Source: Leeuwenhoekiella sp.
Lineage (GTDB): Bacteria > Bacteroidota > Bacteroidia > Flavobacteriales > Flavobacteriaceae
Length of the DNA stretch: 64,000 bases
Direction: 5' to 3'
Assembly: GCA_002708845.1 (NCBI GenBank)
Contig: PAPI01000029.1
Location: 1-64,000, forward strand
Shown: piece after piece, positions 44,433 to 51,857 of the stretch
Layout: the number at the start of each line of letters is the position of its first letter
Numbering within the stretch: the first letter of the stretch is position 1
Notes under the pieces: generated by a model
Told to the model about the DNA's origin: nothing
The model's database searches: none
What the model saw: the letters and a program-made list of their open reading frames with translations, nothing else
Made by a program: the position numbers and the translations under genes

Positions 44433-45608
44433 ATGACCGAACGAAAATTAGGTAAAAATACCATTTGTACTCACGTAGGTGAGGTTGAAGATAAACAGTT
44501 TAAAGGCGCGATTTCGCCTATTTATATGTCCACTTCGTATGCATATGAAGATGTGGAAGTGAAGCGTTATCCGCGTTATTTTAATACGCCCAATCAGGAA
44601 ATGCTGGCTAAAAAAATAGCAGCGCTTGAAGGAACCGAAGCCGGGATGATTTTTGGCAGTGGAATGGCGGCGGTAAGTACAGCTCTTCTCGCTTTTTTAA
44701 ATGCCGGAGATCACATCGTATTGCAGAAAACGCTTTACGGAGGGACCTTTAATCTGGTCGAGGAGGAGTTTTCTAAAATGGGAATCGAATATAGTTTTAC
44801 CGAAGGTTTAGAGCGTGCCGATTTTGAGAAGGCGATAAAACCCAATACCAAAGTCCTCTATATTGAAACCCCTTCCAATCCGCTGATGACGATTACTGAT
44901 ATACAAATGATTGCTGCCGTAGCTAAAGACAAGGGCATCATCACAATGATTGACAATACGTTTGCTTCACCGGTAAATCAAAATCCTGCCGCGCACGGCA
45001 TTGATATCATCATTCACAGTGCCACCAAATATATGGGCGGTCACAGTGATATTCTGGCCGGTGCGGTTGCCGCATCAAACGCGCATATGGAGCAGATATG
45101 GCATAAAGCTAAAAATTTGGGCGGTAGCTTGAGTGACTTTAGCGTATGGATGTTGGAGCGGAGCCTCAAGACCCTGGTGCTCCGTGTTAAGCAACAGAAT
45201 AAAAATGCAAAGAAACTGGCAAAATGGCTTGATAAAAACGGTCACGTAAAGGCTGTGTATTATCCCGGTTTAAAGTCGCATCCCGATTACGAATTGGCAA
45301 AATCACAAATGAGTGGTTTTGGCGGAATGCTTTCTTTTGAATTGGATGAAAGTTTGGATACTGCGGCATTTTTAAAGGAATTGAAACTGATCAAGCCTTC
45401 GATGAGCCTTGCCGGAGTAGAGTCGACGATTTTATCTCCTACACAAACGTCTCACGCTTTATTGAGTGCTGAAGAACGTGCACATCAGGGCATCAATGAC
45501 GGGTTGTTACGCTTTTCGGTAGGGATTGAAGACAAACAGGATTTGATTGCTGATCTGGAACAGGCACTGGAAAAAGTGGTGAAAGATAGTTTGAATTTTA
45601 GTTTGTAG
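44433..45608 (+). CDS. Cys/Met-metabolism PLP enzyme (cystathionine gamma-synthase/lyase type)
   Basis: A 391-residue PLP enzyme of the Cys_Met_Meta_PP family, started at ATG 44433 (MTERKLGKNTICTHVGEVED); a longer frame adds 13 non-family residues. The PLP lysine is Lys199 in IIHSATKYMGGHSD, and the early SPIYMSTSY, RYFNTPNQEMLAKKIAALEG and FGSGMAAVS segments are typical. It makes or splits cystathionine, or acts as a homocysteine/methionine gamma-lyase; sequence alone does not separate them here. The tail SSPTQTSHALLS-like region holds the substrate-binding arginine segment LRFSVGIED. Confidence 0.9.
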   Translation: MTERKLGKNTICTHVGEVEDKQFKGAISPIYMSTSYAYEDVEVKRYPRYFNTPNQEMLAKKIAALEGTEAGMIFGSGMAAVSTALLAFLNAGDHIVLQKTLYGGTFNLVEEEFSKMGIEYSFTEGLERADFEKAIKPNTKVLYIETPSNPLMTITDIQMIAAVAKDKGIITMIDNTFASPVNQNPAAHGIDIIIHSATKYMGGHSDILAGAVAASNAHMEQIWHKAKNLGGSLSDFSVWMLERSLKTLVLRVKQQNKNAKKLAKWLDKNGHVKAVYYPGLKSHPDYELAKSQMSGFGGMLSFELDESLDTAAFLKELKLIKPSMSLAGVESTILSPTQTSHALLSAEERAHQGINDGLLRFSVGIEDKQDLIADLEQALEKVVKDSLNFSL

Positions 45609-45652
45609 GGATTAGATGTTAGACAACAGACGATAGATATTAGAGAAAAGAG

Positions 45653-45731
45653 AGAAGAAGAAATTAGAAATTAGAAATCAGAAATCAGAAATCAGAAATA
45701 ATCTGTTTTAACGATTCAACGATTCAACAAT
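45653..45731. repeat. Low-complexity tandem repeats before bshB1
   Basis: GAAATTA and GAAATCA heptamers run several times in a row (about 45660-45698), then AACGATTC is repeated (45710-45727). They fill most of the 139-base gap between the PLP enzyme and bshB1. Spacing is too short for a CRISPR array. They look like slippage-derived intergenic filler. Confidence 0.6.
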
Positions 45732-45747
45732 TAACAGTTAACATATT

Positions 45748-46464
45748 TTGAAACTAGACATACTCGCAATAGGCGCACACCCCGATGATGTAGAATTATC
45801 CTGTGCAGGGGTTTTGGCCAAAGAGCACAGCAGGGGTAAAAAAACCGGAGTTCTGGACCTGACCCGCGGCGAACTCGGTACTCGCGGTTCGGCAGAAATC
45901 AGAGATCAGGAAGCAGCAGATGCTGCAAAAATATTGGGTTTAAGCGTACGCGAAAATATTGCACTGGCAGACGGATTTTTTGAAAATAACAAAGAATCCC
46001 AGTTGCGTATCATCGAGATCATCCGAAAATATAAACCCGAAATCGTCTTGTGTAACGCTATTGACGACCGGCATATTGATCACGGAAGGGGAAGCAAACT
46101 TACCAGCGATGCCTGTTTTTTAAGCGGACTCAAAAAGATTGAAACCACCCTTGACGGAAAAGCTCAGGAAGCCTGGAGGCCTAAAAATGTATACCATTAC
46201 ATCCAGTGGAAAAACCTGCAGCCCGATGTTGTGGTTGATATCAGCGGTTTTATAGATACCAAAATGGAAGCGGTGATGGCTTATAAATCGCAGTTTTATG
46301 ATCCGTCAAAAGGGGAAGATAATACACCCATAAGCAGTAAAAACTTTCAGGAAAGCATCAAATACCGGGCGCGGGATTTAGGACGATTAATCGGTACGGA
46401 GTATGCCGAAGGTTTTACTGTAGAGCGCTATCCCGCGGTAGACTCTATTTTTGATCTGATTTGA
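45748..46464 (+). CDS. bshB1: Bacillithiol biosynthesis deacetylase BshB1
   Basis: A 238-residue zinc-dependent LmbE-type deacetylase. The zinc site is AHPDDVE (10-16, His11 and Asp14) with His112 in DDRHIDHGRG. The LTRGELGTRGSAEIRDQEA segment is diagnostic for BshB1, which removes the acetyl group from GlcNAc-malate to give GlcN-malate in bacillithiol synthesis. The start is TTG at 45748 (no ATG or GTG fits before the conserved DILAIGAHP), which may keep expression low. ytxJ at 6.7 kb supports a bacillithiol-using cell. The tRNA-His gene follows. Confidence 0.9.
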   Translation: MKLDILAIGAHPDDVELSCAGVLAKEHSRGKKTGVLDLTRGELGTRGSAEIRDQEAADAAKILGLSVRENIALADGFFENNKESQLRIIEIIRKYKPEIVLCNAIDDRHIDHGRGSKLTSDACFLSGLKKIETTLDGKAQEAWRPKNVYHYIQWKNLQPDVVVDISGFIDTKMEAVMAYKSQFYDPSKGEDNTPISSKNFQESIKYRARDLGRLIGTEYAEGFTVERYPAVDSIFDLI

Positions 46465-46482
46465 TTTTTTTAGCACAATGTA

Positions 46483-46513
46483 TTGCTCATATTTGAGATT
46501 TGCATTACATTTG
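46483..46513 (+). promoter_or_regulatory. Promoter of tRNA-His
   Basis: TTG (46483-46485) and TACATTTG (46506-46513) are 20 bases apart and match the Bacteroidota -33/-7 pattern. The -7 box ends 37 bases before the mature tRNA. Confidence 0.65.
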
Positions 46514-46550
46514 CAGCCGCATAAATCGCTAGCGCGATATATGTTTAAAC

Positions 46551-46625
46551 GGTGGTTGTAGCTCAGTTGGTTAGAGCGCCTGATTGTGGTTCAGGAGGTC
46601 GTCGGTTCGAGACCGATCTTCCACC
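46551..46625 (+). tRNA. tRNA-His (anticodon GTG)
   Basis: The cloverleaf begins with the extra G-1 of tRNA-His, then GTGGTTG. The D-arm is GCTC/GAGC, the anticodon stem is CCTGA/TCAGG around TTGTGGT (anticodon GTG), and the T-arm is GTCGG TTCGAGA CCGAT. It ends CTTCCAC with discriminator C, and CCA is not encoded. As I pair the acceptor stem, two U-U oppositions remain (positions 5-68 and 6-67), so the stem is weaker than usual. A promoter lies upstream and a terminator downstream. Confidence 0.93.
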
Positions 46626-46632
46626 CGGAAGT

Positions 46633-46665
46633 AAAAATCCTCACGGAAACGTGGGGATTTTTTCG
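46633..46665 (+). terminator. Terminator of tRNA-His
   Basis: AAATCCTCACG and CGTGGGGATTT (one G-T pair) form an 11-bp stem around GAAA, followed by T4 and C. A degenerate copy of this whole stretch occurs at 50029-50072. Confidence 0.85.
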
Positions 46666-46725
46666 TTTATATAGGGTTTCATTGAATACGTACTTCTCGC
46701 GTAGTAGAAGATTGATTTTAGCCTT

Positions 46726-49515
46726 TTATTCATTAAATCGGAAATAGATTCGGTTACTCATATTAGGTGACCCGCTAAAACTTTTAAAACGGTGCAGTTG
46801 AGATTGAGGCCCCAGGTTTTCAGCCGAGTAGAATTTTGTACCCACAGGCGGAATGGCATCCATAAATGAAATAGAACCTTCAGGATAAGGCGGATGGGTG
46901 TGATTTCCTTTAGGATCATAGTTCTGTTGAATACTGGGCGTAAAAAGATGCAGGAAAAGATCTTCAGAGGCGCTGTACACCTCAAAGGGAGTTGGGCAGA
47001 TCAGTTTCATTCCGTAGAAATGGGCGTAATATCCTTTAAATTCCGGGTATTCCCAGACTTCGCCCGTGATTGCGTCGTTATACTTTTTGTCCCAAAGATT
47101 CAATGTGCCTCCTTTAAGCCTGTTGTTATACACCCGGTAGGGACCGTTTGCAATTAGTTGAGCACCTTCAATATTTTTTTCAGGAAAATTAAACGTAACC
47201 CCACTCATCTCAATTCTATCTTTTGGTCTGTAATCATAATCCAACTGCAGGATACCGTTTGATTGAAGTTTCCAGGAAAAGCGATAGGCTGTACCGCCAT
47301 CAGCATAATCATAGTGTGCATCTACAGTATAACTATCGTTCTCATTTTTAAGAGAGACTTTTTTACATACAACATCTCTATTGGTAACAAACACCGGTCC
47401 TTCATTAAGAGGTATTATACCCGAGCTGTTTTTTACCGTTTTCAGTAAACCTGTTTTTTTACTGATGTCTACGGTTATTCCCGATGCAGACAATACAAAA
47501 GCTGAATCATTTTCAAGCTTTTTAATTTCAGTAGTTGACTCCGGATTTTTTAAACTCAGAATTCTTTCACTAAAGAATGCAGGAGCGTTAAGTTCGTAGC
47601 TTTTGGTAAGAATTTCGTTTCCATTCGCATCTTTGGCGGTCACCAGAAGCACATCATATTCTTGCCAATCTTTTGGTAGGTCTAATACCAACTCTCCATC
47701 GTTACCTGGAGCTATATTCGGTGAAGAAATCGGAAATTCTTTGGTCTCGGGATTATCATCAAACGAAATAAATCGTTTAAGCGCGTAACTGAATTTACAC
47801 TCCTGAGTATTGGTAAAATCATACCGGTTTTGGATGGGTAATTTCCCATTCCATTGCGGGGTGATGTATTTCTTCTCAAAATAGACGGGTGACCAAATTT
47901 CCTTTATTGTATAAAAACTTCCTTCTTTTTCACGGTAGGGCCCCAGAATACCATCGGCGCCGTGAGACTTATCGGTATCTAAAATTCCATTTTTATCCGT
48001 TCGTACGATACCCTCATCGGCCAGATCCCACAGAAACATTCCTGCAGCAAGCGGATTTGATAGCATCAGATTCCAGTAATCATCAAGGCCGGCTCCATGA
48101 CCGCCATCATACAGACCGTGCAAAATTTCGGTAGGCATAAAAATATCCCGCCCGTTAAACATGTCTTTAATGCCTGAATTGTAAGAAATATAATGAACGG
48201 TATTTATACCATCGTTGAGACCATAGGGTTTGATAACCGGTCTTTTTTGGATATCCAGCTCTTTAAAAATGGGATCAAAATCCTGATTATGGCCGCCTTC
48301 GTTTCCATTTGCCCAAAAGATCACTGAAGGATGGTTCACATCGCGTTCAACCATTTCATGCACCAGGGGTGTTCCTACTTCGGTGTTGTAAGGCGGATGT
48401 TGCCACGCAGTCAATTCATCAATAACATAAAGCCCCAGCGAGTCACAGAGTTCCAGAAAGTGCTTATCAGGAGGGTAATGCGAACTGCGTACTGCATTCA
48501 TGTTCATTTCTTTAATCAGTTTGATATCCAGGAGGCTTTGCGCCTTAGAAACCGAACGCCCGGTAGAAGGCCAGAAACAATGTCGGTTTACTCCCTTAAA
48601 GCGTATTTTTTTGTCATTGATGTAAATTCCGTCGTGCTTGCGAACTTCAACTGTGCGAAAGCCAAACTTTTCATTTATGCTGTGCAGGGTTTTACCTTTA
48701 CTGTTGATGGATATTACCGCAAGATAGCGTTGAGGAGACTCTGCAGACCAGGGTTTTATACCTTCTAGCTTGGAAGAGGCCTTAAAGGTTTTCTGTGAAC
48801 CCGCATTTTTTGATTGAAACTCACCTACTTTTTTACCGGAAGCCTCGTCAAAAATTTCCACATTAACCTGAGTATCAGAAACCGCTTTATCCAGATTTAG
48901 TTCTGTGGTAATGCTGCCGTCGTGTTTTGCATCAATGGCGGTGTAGGTCACAAATGTTTTAGGAACAGCTTCTAAATAGACCGGACGGTAGATGCCTCCA
49001 AAAATCCAAAAATCAGCATTGCGTTCGGCTTTATTGACAGACTCGTTTGAAGACATTTTGCTTACTTCAACTTCAAGTTGATTTTCAGCTTTTGGCTCTA
49101 TAAGATCTGTAATTTCTCTTTTAAATCGATAGAACGAACCCTGATGAACCGTTCCTGCCTGCTTTCCGTTGAGCTTTACCTTAGTATCTGTCATTGAACC
49201 TTCAAAAACAACAAATACGCGTTTGTCTTTCCAGGACTTGGGTACTTTAAAGGTTGTGCGGTAAATCCCTTTTTCTGAAGCTTTATTTTGATCGTGACCG
49301 TAATTGTAGGTGCCAAATCCCTCGGTTTCCCAACAGGACGGAACCCGTATTTTACTCCACTCGCCACTTTTTCTGCCGTCTGTGCAGTAAAAATCCCAAA
49401 GCACATCATCCTCAGGAGCAGCTCCCGACAACATCAGTGTTTCAGTTTCCTGAGCCCAAATGGGAGCAGAAAATAAAAAAAGCATTAAAGCAAAAAGGGT
49501 GGTGATTATTCTCAT
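46726..49515 (-). CDS. Secreted GH2 glycosidase (beta-galactosidase-like)
   Basis: A 929-residue glycoside hydrolase with a signal peptide (LMLFLFSAPIWA, cut near AQE). Order: GH2 N-terminal sugar-binding domain, immunoglobulin-like domain, TIM barrel with acid/base Glu406 (FWANGNEGG) and probable nucleophile Glu463 (FMPTEILHG), then C-terminal beta domains. GH2 enzymes remove galactose, glucuronic acid, mannose or similar residues. Probably periplasmic. There is no neighbouring regulator or SusCD. It lies right after the tRNA-His terminator on the opposite strand. Confidence 0.92.
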   Translation of the reverse strand: MRIITTLFALMLFLFSAPIWAQETETLMLSGAAPEDDVLWDFYCTDGRKSGEWSKIRVPSCWETEGFGTYNYGHDQNKASEKGIYRTTFKVPKSWKDKRVFVVFEGSMTDTKVKLNGKQAGTVHQGSFYRFKREITDLIEPKAENQLEVEVSKMSSNESVNKAERNADFWIFGGIYRPVYLEAVPKTFVTYTAIDAKHDGSITTELNLDKAVSDTQVNVEIFDEASGKKVGEFQSKNAGSQKTFKASSKLEGIKPWSAESPQRYLAVISINSKGKTLHSINEKFGFRTVEVRKHDGIYINDKKIRFKGVNRHCFWPSTGRSVSKAQSLLDIKLIKEMNMNAVRSSHYPPDKHFLELCDSLGLYVIDELTAWQHPPYNTEVGTPLVHEMVERDVNHPSVIFWANGNEGGHNQDFDPIFKELDIQKRPVIKPYGLNDGINTVHYISYNSGIKDMFNGRDIFMPTEILHGLYDGGHGAGLDDYWNLMLSNPLAAGMFLWDLADEGIVRTDKNGILDTDKSHGADGILGPYREKEGSFYTIKEIWSPVYFEKKYITPQWNGKLPIQNRYDFTNTQECKFSYALKRFISFDDNPETKEFPISSPNIAPGNDGELVLDLPKDWQEYDVLLVTAKDANGNEILTKSYELNAPAFFSERILSLKNPESTTEIKKLENDSAFVLSASGITVDISKKTGLLKTVKNSSGIIPLNEGPVFVTNRDVVCKKVSLKNENDSYTVDAHYDYADGGTAYRFSWKLQSNGILQLDYDYRPKDRIEMSGVTFNFPEKNIEGAQLIANGPYRVYNNRLKGGTLNLWDKKYNDAITGEVWEYPEFKGYYAHFYGMKLICPTPFEVYSASEDLFLHLFTPSIQQNYDPKGNHTHPPYPEGSISFMDAIPPVGTKFYSAENLGPQSQLHRFKSFSGSPNMSNRIYFRFNE

Positions 49516-49536
49516 TATATCTGTTTATATCTGTGA

Positions 49537-49902
49537 TTAGGGAGTTCTTAAAATCGTTTCCATTTTTTTGCCTTTGGCGAGTTCGTCAACCAGTTTGTCT
49601 AAATACCGCACCTGGCGCACTAGTGGAAAGTCAATTTCTTCAATGCGATATCCGCAAATCACCCCTTTTATAAGGTGCGCATTGGGGTTTAATTGGGCGT
49701 TGTTAAAGAACGTTTCAAACGAGACTTTCTCAAGGATTAATGCCTGAATTTTAGCTTCATCAAAACCGGTAAGCCAGGTAATCACCTCGTTAAGTTCGGC
49801 TTTGGTACTTCCTTTCTTTTCTACTTTGGCTACATAATGCGGATAGACCGATGCAAAGGTCATTTTTGCGATCCGGTCATTTTGGGCAGCGGTAACTTGC
49901 AT
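49537..49902 (-). CDS. DUF2200 protein
   Basis: A 121-residue protein matching the DUF2200 pattern: RIAKMTFASVYPHYVAKVEK at the start, STKAELNEVITWLTGFD, LIKGVICGYRIEEIDFPLVR and a helical KLVDELAKGKKMETILR end. The family is common but its function is not known. It is transcribed in the same direction as the GH2 gene, 22 bases apart, so may share its transcript. Confidence 0.85.
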   Translation of the reverse strand: MQVTAAQNDRIAKMTFASVYPHYVAKVEKKGSTKAELNEVITWLTGFDEAKIQALILEKVSFETFFNNAQLNPNAHLIKGVICGYRIEEIDFPLVRQVRYLDKLVDELAKGKKMETILRTP

Positions 49903-50028
49903 GGGAAAGCTTTGGTTGTTTCAGTTAGCTGAAAATTAATAATTTATTCTTTGTAATAATGGGTTTTGCTAACGACATGAGATAACTGCGCCTTTAGAAC
50001 GTGCAAACAGGTAGTTTAGCTTAGGTGT

Positions 50029-50072
50029 TGAAAACCTAACGGAAAAGGTGGAGATTTTTTCGTTTAAATAAA
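50029..50072 (+). repeat. Degenerate copy of the tRNA-His 3' flank
   Basis: GTTGAAAACCTAACGG and the following GGAGATTTTTTCGTTTAAAT align with the tRNA-His terminator region (46631-46674), about 36 of 44 bases identical by eye, in the same orientation and about 3.4 kb away. No tRNA copy precedes it. The rest of 49903-50098 holds nothing recognisable apart from it. Confidence 0.45.
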
Positions 50073-50098
50073 TTCTCTTGTATTTTATCGTCTGTTCT

Positions 50099-50183
50099 CG
50101 TGCGATTGTATCGCGCTGTTGTAATTCTAGCTCATTGCCACGCGATACAATTCCCAATATGCATCGGGACAAGCAGCGCGGCG
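50099..50183. repeat. Second cluster of GCGATACAAT dispersed repeats
   Basis: TGCGATTGTATCGCGC (50101-50116) and CGCGATACAATTCCCAATAT (50141-50160) are inverse partners, and the latter continues with GCATCGGGACAAGCAGCGCGG. The second is a near-identical copy of the element at 345-385 (GCGATACAATTCCCTATATG then CATTGGGACAGGCAGCTCGG). Both clusters sit in accessory regions, so they may mark mobile-gene insertion points. A 67-codon frame across it is not a gene. Confidence 0.65.
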
Positions 50184-50190
50184 ACGAGGG

Positions 50191-50316
50191 TTAGGAATTT
50201 ATATCCTCCGCTAAATCAGATTCTTTAAGAATTTTCTGAGCGTTTTCAAACTCTGATTGCGGTACGTGTAACTCCACCGCATTTTGAGGCGTTGCAAGCG
50301 AGCAGAAAGTTTTGAT
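50191..50316 (-). pseudogene. 3' remnant of a DUF2007-like gene
   Basis: On the minus strand an open stretch of about 41 codons ends at TAA (50193-50191). It reads ...LATPQNAVELHVPQSEFE and NAQKILKESDLAEDINS, which looks like the C-terminal alpha/beta end of a DUF2007 (putative signal-transducing) protein. It has no start codon, and a stop lies just upstream (50317-50319). It adjoins the dispersed-repeat cluster, consistent with a gene broken by insertion or deletion. The family call is from memory. Confidence 0.5.
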
Positions 50317-50349
50317 TCAAGAACAAGTTAAGCATTGTTTTTATATGTT

Positions 50350-50920
50350 GTTACTCACAGTTATTTTTCTAAAACTGATTTTTTAAGCTTTTGAAAATTA
50401 GACCAATTTATAGATGGGTAATCTTTTATTATTAAACTTGAATCCTGAAAAATTACAGCATTCGATATTCCACTGTGCGAAATTCTATTCTTATTTTCCA
50501 GTTTATTTATTGTCAGTTCTAATATTGATTTTTGAATTAACTCTTTCTCTCTAGCCGAAAGCTTAATTCCCTTTTTCTCCATAACCACTGGCTTGTAATT
50601 ATACCACGGTTTATTAATAGAATCAGGATCAGGCGTCGGTGGTGGATCGGGTGAACCTTCCAATTCTTTATAGTCCGCTAAAATTGAATCGGAGTCTGCA
50701 TTTTTATAAATTCTTAAAATAAAAGTATTTCCTCCCCATTCGCCATACCTATCATCAGTCTGGATTAGTTTGAATTCCTGCCATTCATTTAATGATTTCA
50801 GAAAATTTTCCTGAGGCTCAGACTTTTCCTGGTTTTCGCAGGAAACAATCAGGAAACCAAGGATTATTGTATATATTTTAATCTTCTTTTTGCAGATCAT
50901 TTCTTGTAATTGTGGGTAAC
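50350..50920. mobile_element. One-gene module bracketed by a 10-bp inverted repeat (module A)
   Basis: GTTACTCACA (50350-50359) and TGTGGGTAAC (50911-50920) are inverse at 9 of 10 bases. They enclose only the lipoprotein gene at 50361-50900: the stop is one base from the left arm and the ATG ten bases from the right arm. The fit is too tight to be a chance feature of a regulatory region. It resembles a gene cassette, but no integrase or transposase is present here. Confidence 0.5.
50361..50900 (-). CDS. Small lipoprotein of module A, unknown function
   Basis: A 179-residue lipoprotein: signal peptide with KIYTIILGFLIVSC (Cys21), then a hydrophilic mature part with a proline-rich linker (SPDPPPTPDPDSINKPWYNY) and a charged helix (KLSAREKELIQKSILELTIN). 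No family is recognised. AT-rich relative to the housekeeping genes around it. It is exactly fitted between the two inverted-repeat arms of module A, and the 12-bp hairpin linker (50991-51020) lies upstream. Confidence 0.7.
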   Translation of the reverse strand: MICKKKIKIYTIILGFLIVSCENQEKSEPQENFLKSLNEWQEFKLIQTDDRYGEWGGNTFILRIYKNADSDSILADYKELEGSPDPPPTPDPDSINKPWYNYKPVVMEKKGIKLSAREKELIQKSILELTINKLENKNRISHSGISNAVIFQDSSLIIKDYPSINWSNFQKLKKSVLEK

Positions 50921-50990
50921 GGTTGGGCTATGGATTCGTTGCGGAATGGTTCGGCAGAACTATTCGGCTGTAAACCAAAGTAAGCAAATA

Positions 50991-51020
50991 CGCCGGAATT
51001 TCAGAGAGGAAATTCCGGCG
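50991..51020. repeat. Perfect 12-bp hairpin in the linker between modules
   Basis: CGCCGGAATTTC (50991-51002) and GAAATTCCGGCG (51009-51020) are exact inverses with a 6-base AGAGAG loop. It sits midway in the 153-base linker between the two one-gene modules. Around it, GGCTATGG (near 50924) and CTATAGCC (near 51028) form an outer imperfect pair, giving an attC-like nested palindrome, though the canonical GTTRRRY/RYYYAAC cores are not both present. It lacks a T run on both sides, so it is not an ordinary terminator. Confidence 0.6.
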
Positions 51021-51035
51021 CATTGAACTATAGCC

Positions 51036-51573
51036 GGTGTTGTAAAACGTTTTTTATTTCCTTTCAGTTATTTCCGAACGAAAAATTTTTAAAATTCTTT
51101 TTCCTAATTCCGATGGCTCACAATGAGCTGAAATCGTACTTGTCAATTCAATTTCGATTGGTAAATTCATTACGGTCTCAATTCTTAACGAACTGTTCCA
51201 ATCTGTAATTCCACGAATTGAAATTCGGCGATATTTTTCCTCAAAACCACGACCACTTTTTTCTTTACTTGCTTTGAGAGCAGGCCAGTCGGATTTTTTA
51301 CCCATTCCTTCTTTTTTTTCTTTAATATTGAATTTATTAAAATTCCGCTTAATTGCTTCTTCAATAATTTCGGTGGAAGAATTTAAGTCAATTACTTCGC
51401 AATCTGTCTGTTCGTAACTATAGCCAGCTTTAGGTTCTTTAGAAATAGGCGCAATGATGATTTCAGAGTGTTTTTCCGAAATATAAACTGTCACTGATTT
51501 AATGACTTTTAATTCAGGTTCAGGTGGTTTAAATGTAATGCTCCGTATTTTCATTCAAATGTTTTACAACACC
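51036..51573. mobile_element. One-gene module bracketed by a perfect 13-bp inverted repeat (module B)
   Basis: GGTGTTGTAAAAC (51036-51048) and GTTTTACAACACC (51561-51573) are exact inverses. They bracket only the 501-base gene at 51054-51554: the stop codon is five bases from the left arm and the ATG six bases from the right. The right arm overlaps a hairpin (51571-51590). A perfect 13-bp pair that close to both ends of one gene points to a transferable gene unit. Confidence 0.6.
51054..51554 (-). CDS. Unknown cytosolic protein of module B
   Basis: A 166-residue soluble protein with no signal peptide. It begins MKIRSITFKPPEPELKVIKS, followed by VTVYISEKHSEIIIAPI (strands), a charged middle (NIKEKKEGMGKKSDW), and a C-terminal part with VMNLPIEIELTSTISAHCEP. 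No family is recognised. It is AT-rich and charge-rich compared with neighbours. It is precisely bracketed by the 13-bp inverted repeats, and no other gene shares its transcript in this window. Confidence 0.7.
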   Translation of the reverse strand: MKIRSITFKPPEPELKVIKSVTVYISEKHSEIIIAPISKEPKAGYSYEQTDCEVIDLNSSTEIIEEAIKRNFNKFNIKEKKEGMGKKSDWPALKASKEKSGRGFEEKYRRISIRGITDWNSSLRIETVMNLPIEIELTSTISAHCEPSELGKRILKIFRSEITERK

Positions 51574-51699
51574 TGTATAAGCATACAGGTACGTTTATCT
51601 CTATTCTGCAGTTAATTAAATACATTCATTTTCAGATATATATATGCTGTATTTGAAAATGGCATTTTCCGATAATACGTATTTACAAAACTTTGTAAA
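51571..51699. repeat. Three stem-loops on the outer side of module B
   Basis: ACCTGTAT/ATACAGGT (51571-51590, AAGC loop), CATTTTCA/TGAAAATG (51627-51634 and 51654-51661) and TTTACAAA/TTTGTAAA (51682-51689 and 51692-51699) all have perfect 8-bp arms. They fill the gap between module B and the katG terminator; no gene is seen in 51555-51793. Such density of perfect palindromes is unusual for a 130-base gap. Confidence 0.5.
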
Positions 51700-51793
51700 A
51701 AATAGATGCTGCATGTATCTCTCGTTAAGATAGCTACTTAATGGAAACCAATTTTAAGGTTTTCCACATTCCACCAATATTTCGCTTAAATCC

Positions 51794-51836
51794 ATAAAAA
51801 ATGCCCAATAACTTCTAAAGCTACCGGGCATTTTTT
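51794..51836 (-). terminator. Terminator of katG
   Basis: AAAATGCCC and GGGCATTTT form a 9-bp stem with a 19-base loop; T runs lie on both sides, so it can also act for plus-strand transcripts. It lies about 22 bases after the katG stop. Confidence 0.82.
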
Positions 51837-51857
51837 GATTAAAAGACTTTTAAGGTC

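Noticed and set aside
45653..45731. Short tandem repeats as a possible CRISPR array
   Set aside because: Units are 7-8 bases with no spacers of 25-40 bases and no cas genes.
46726..49515. GH2 gene as part of a polysaccharide-utilisation locus
   Set aside because: No SusC/SusD pair, sensor or other glycosidase is adjacent; the receptor at 7.3-9.7 kb lacks a SusD.
50101..50172. A 67-codon frame over the dispersed repeat
   Set aside because: It is made almost entirely of repeat sequence and has no coding signature.
50350..51780. Classical integron
   Set aside because: No intI in the window, and both canonical attC cores (GTTRRRY and RYYYAAC) are not found together; so I call the modules cassette-like only.
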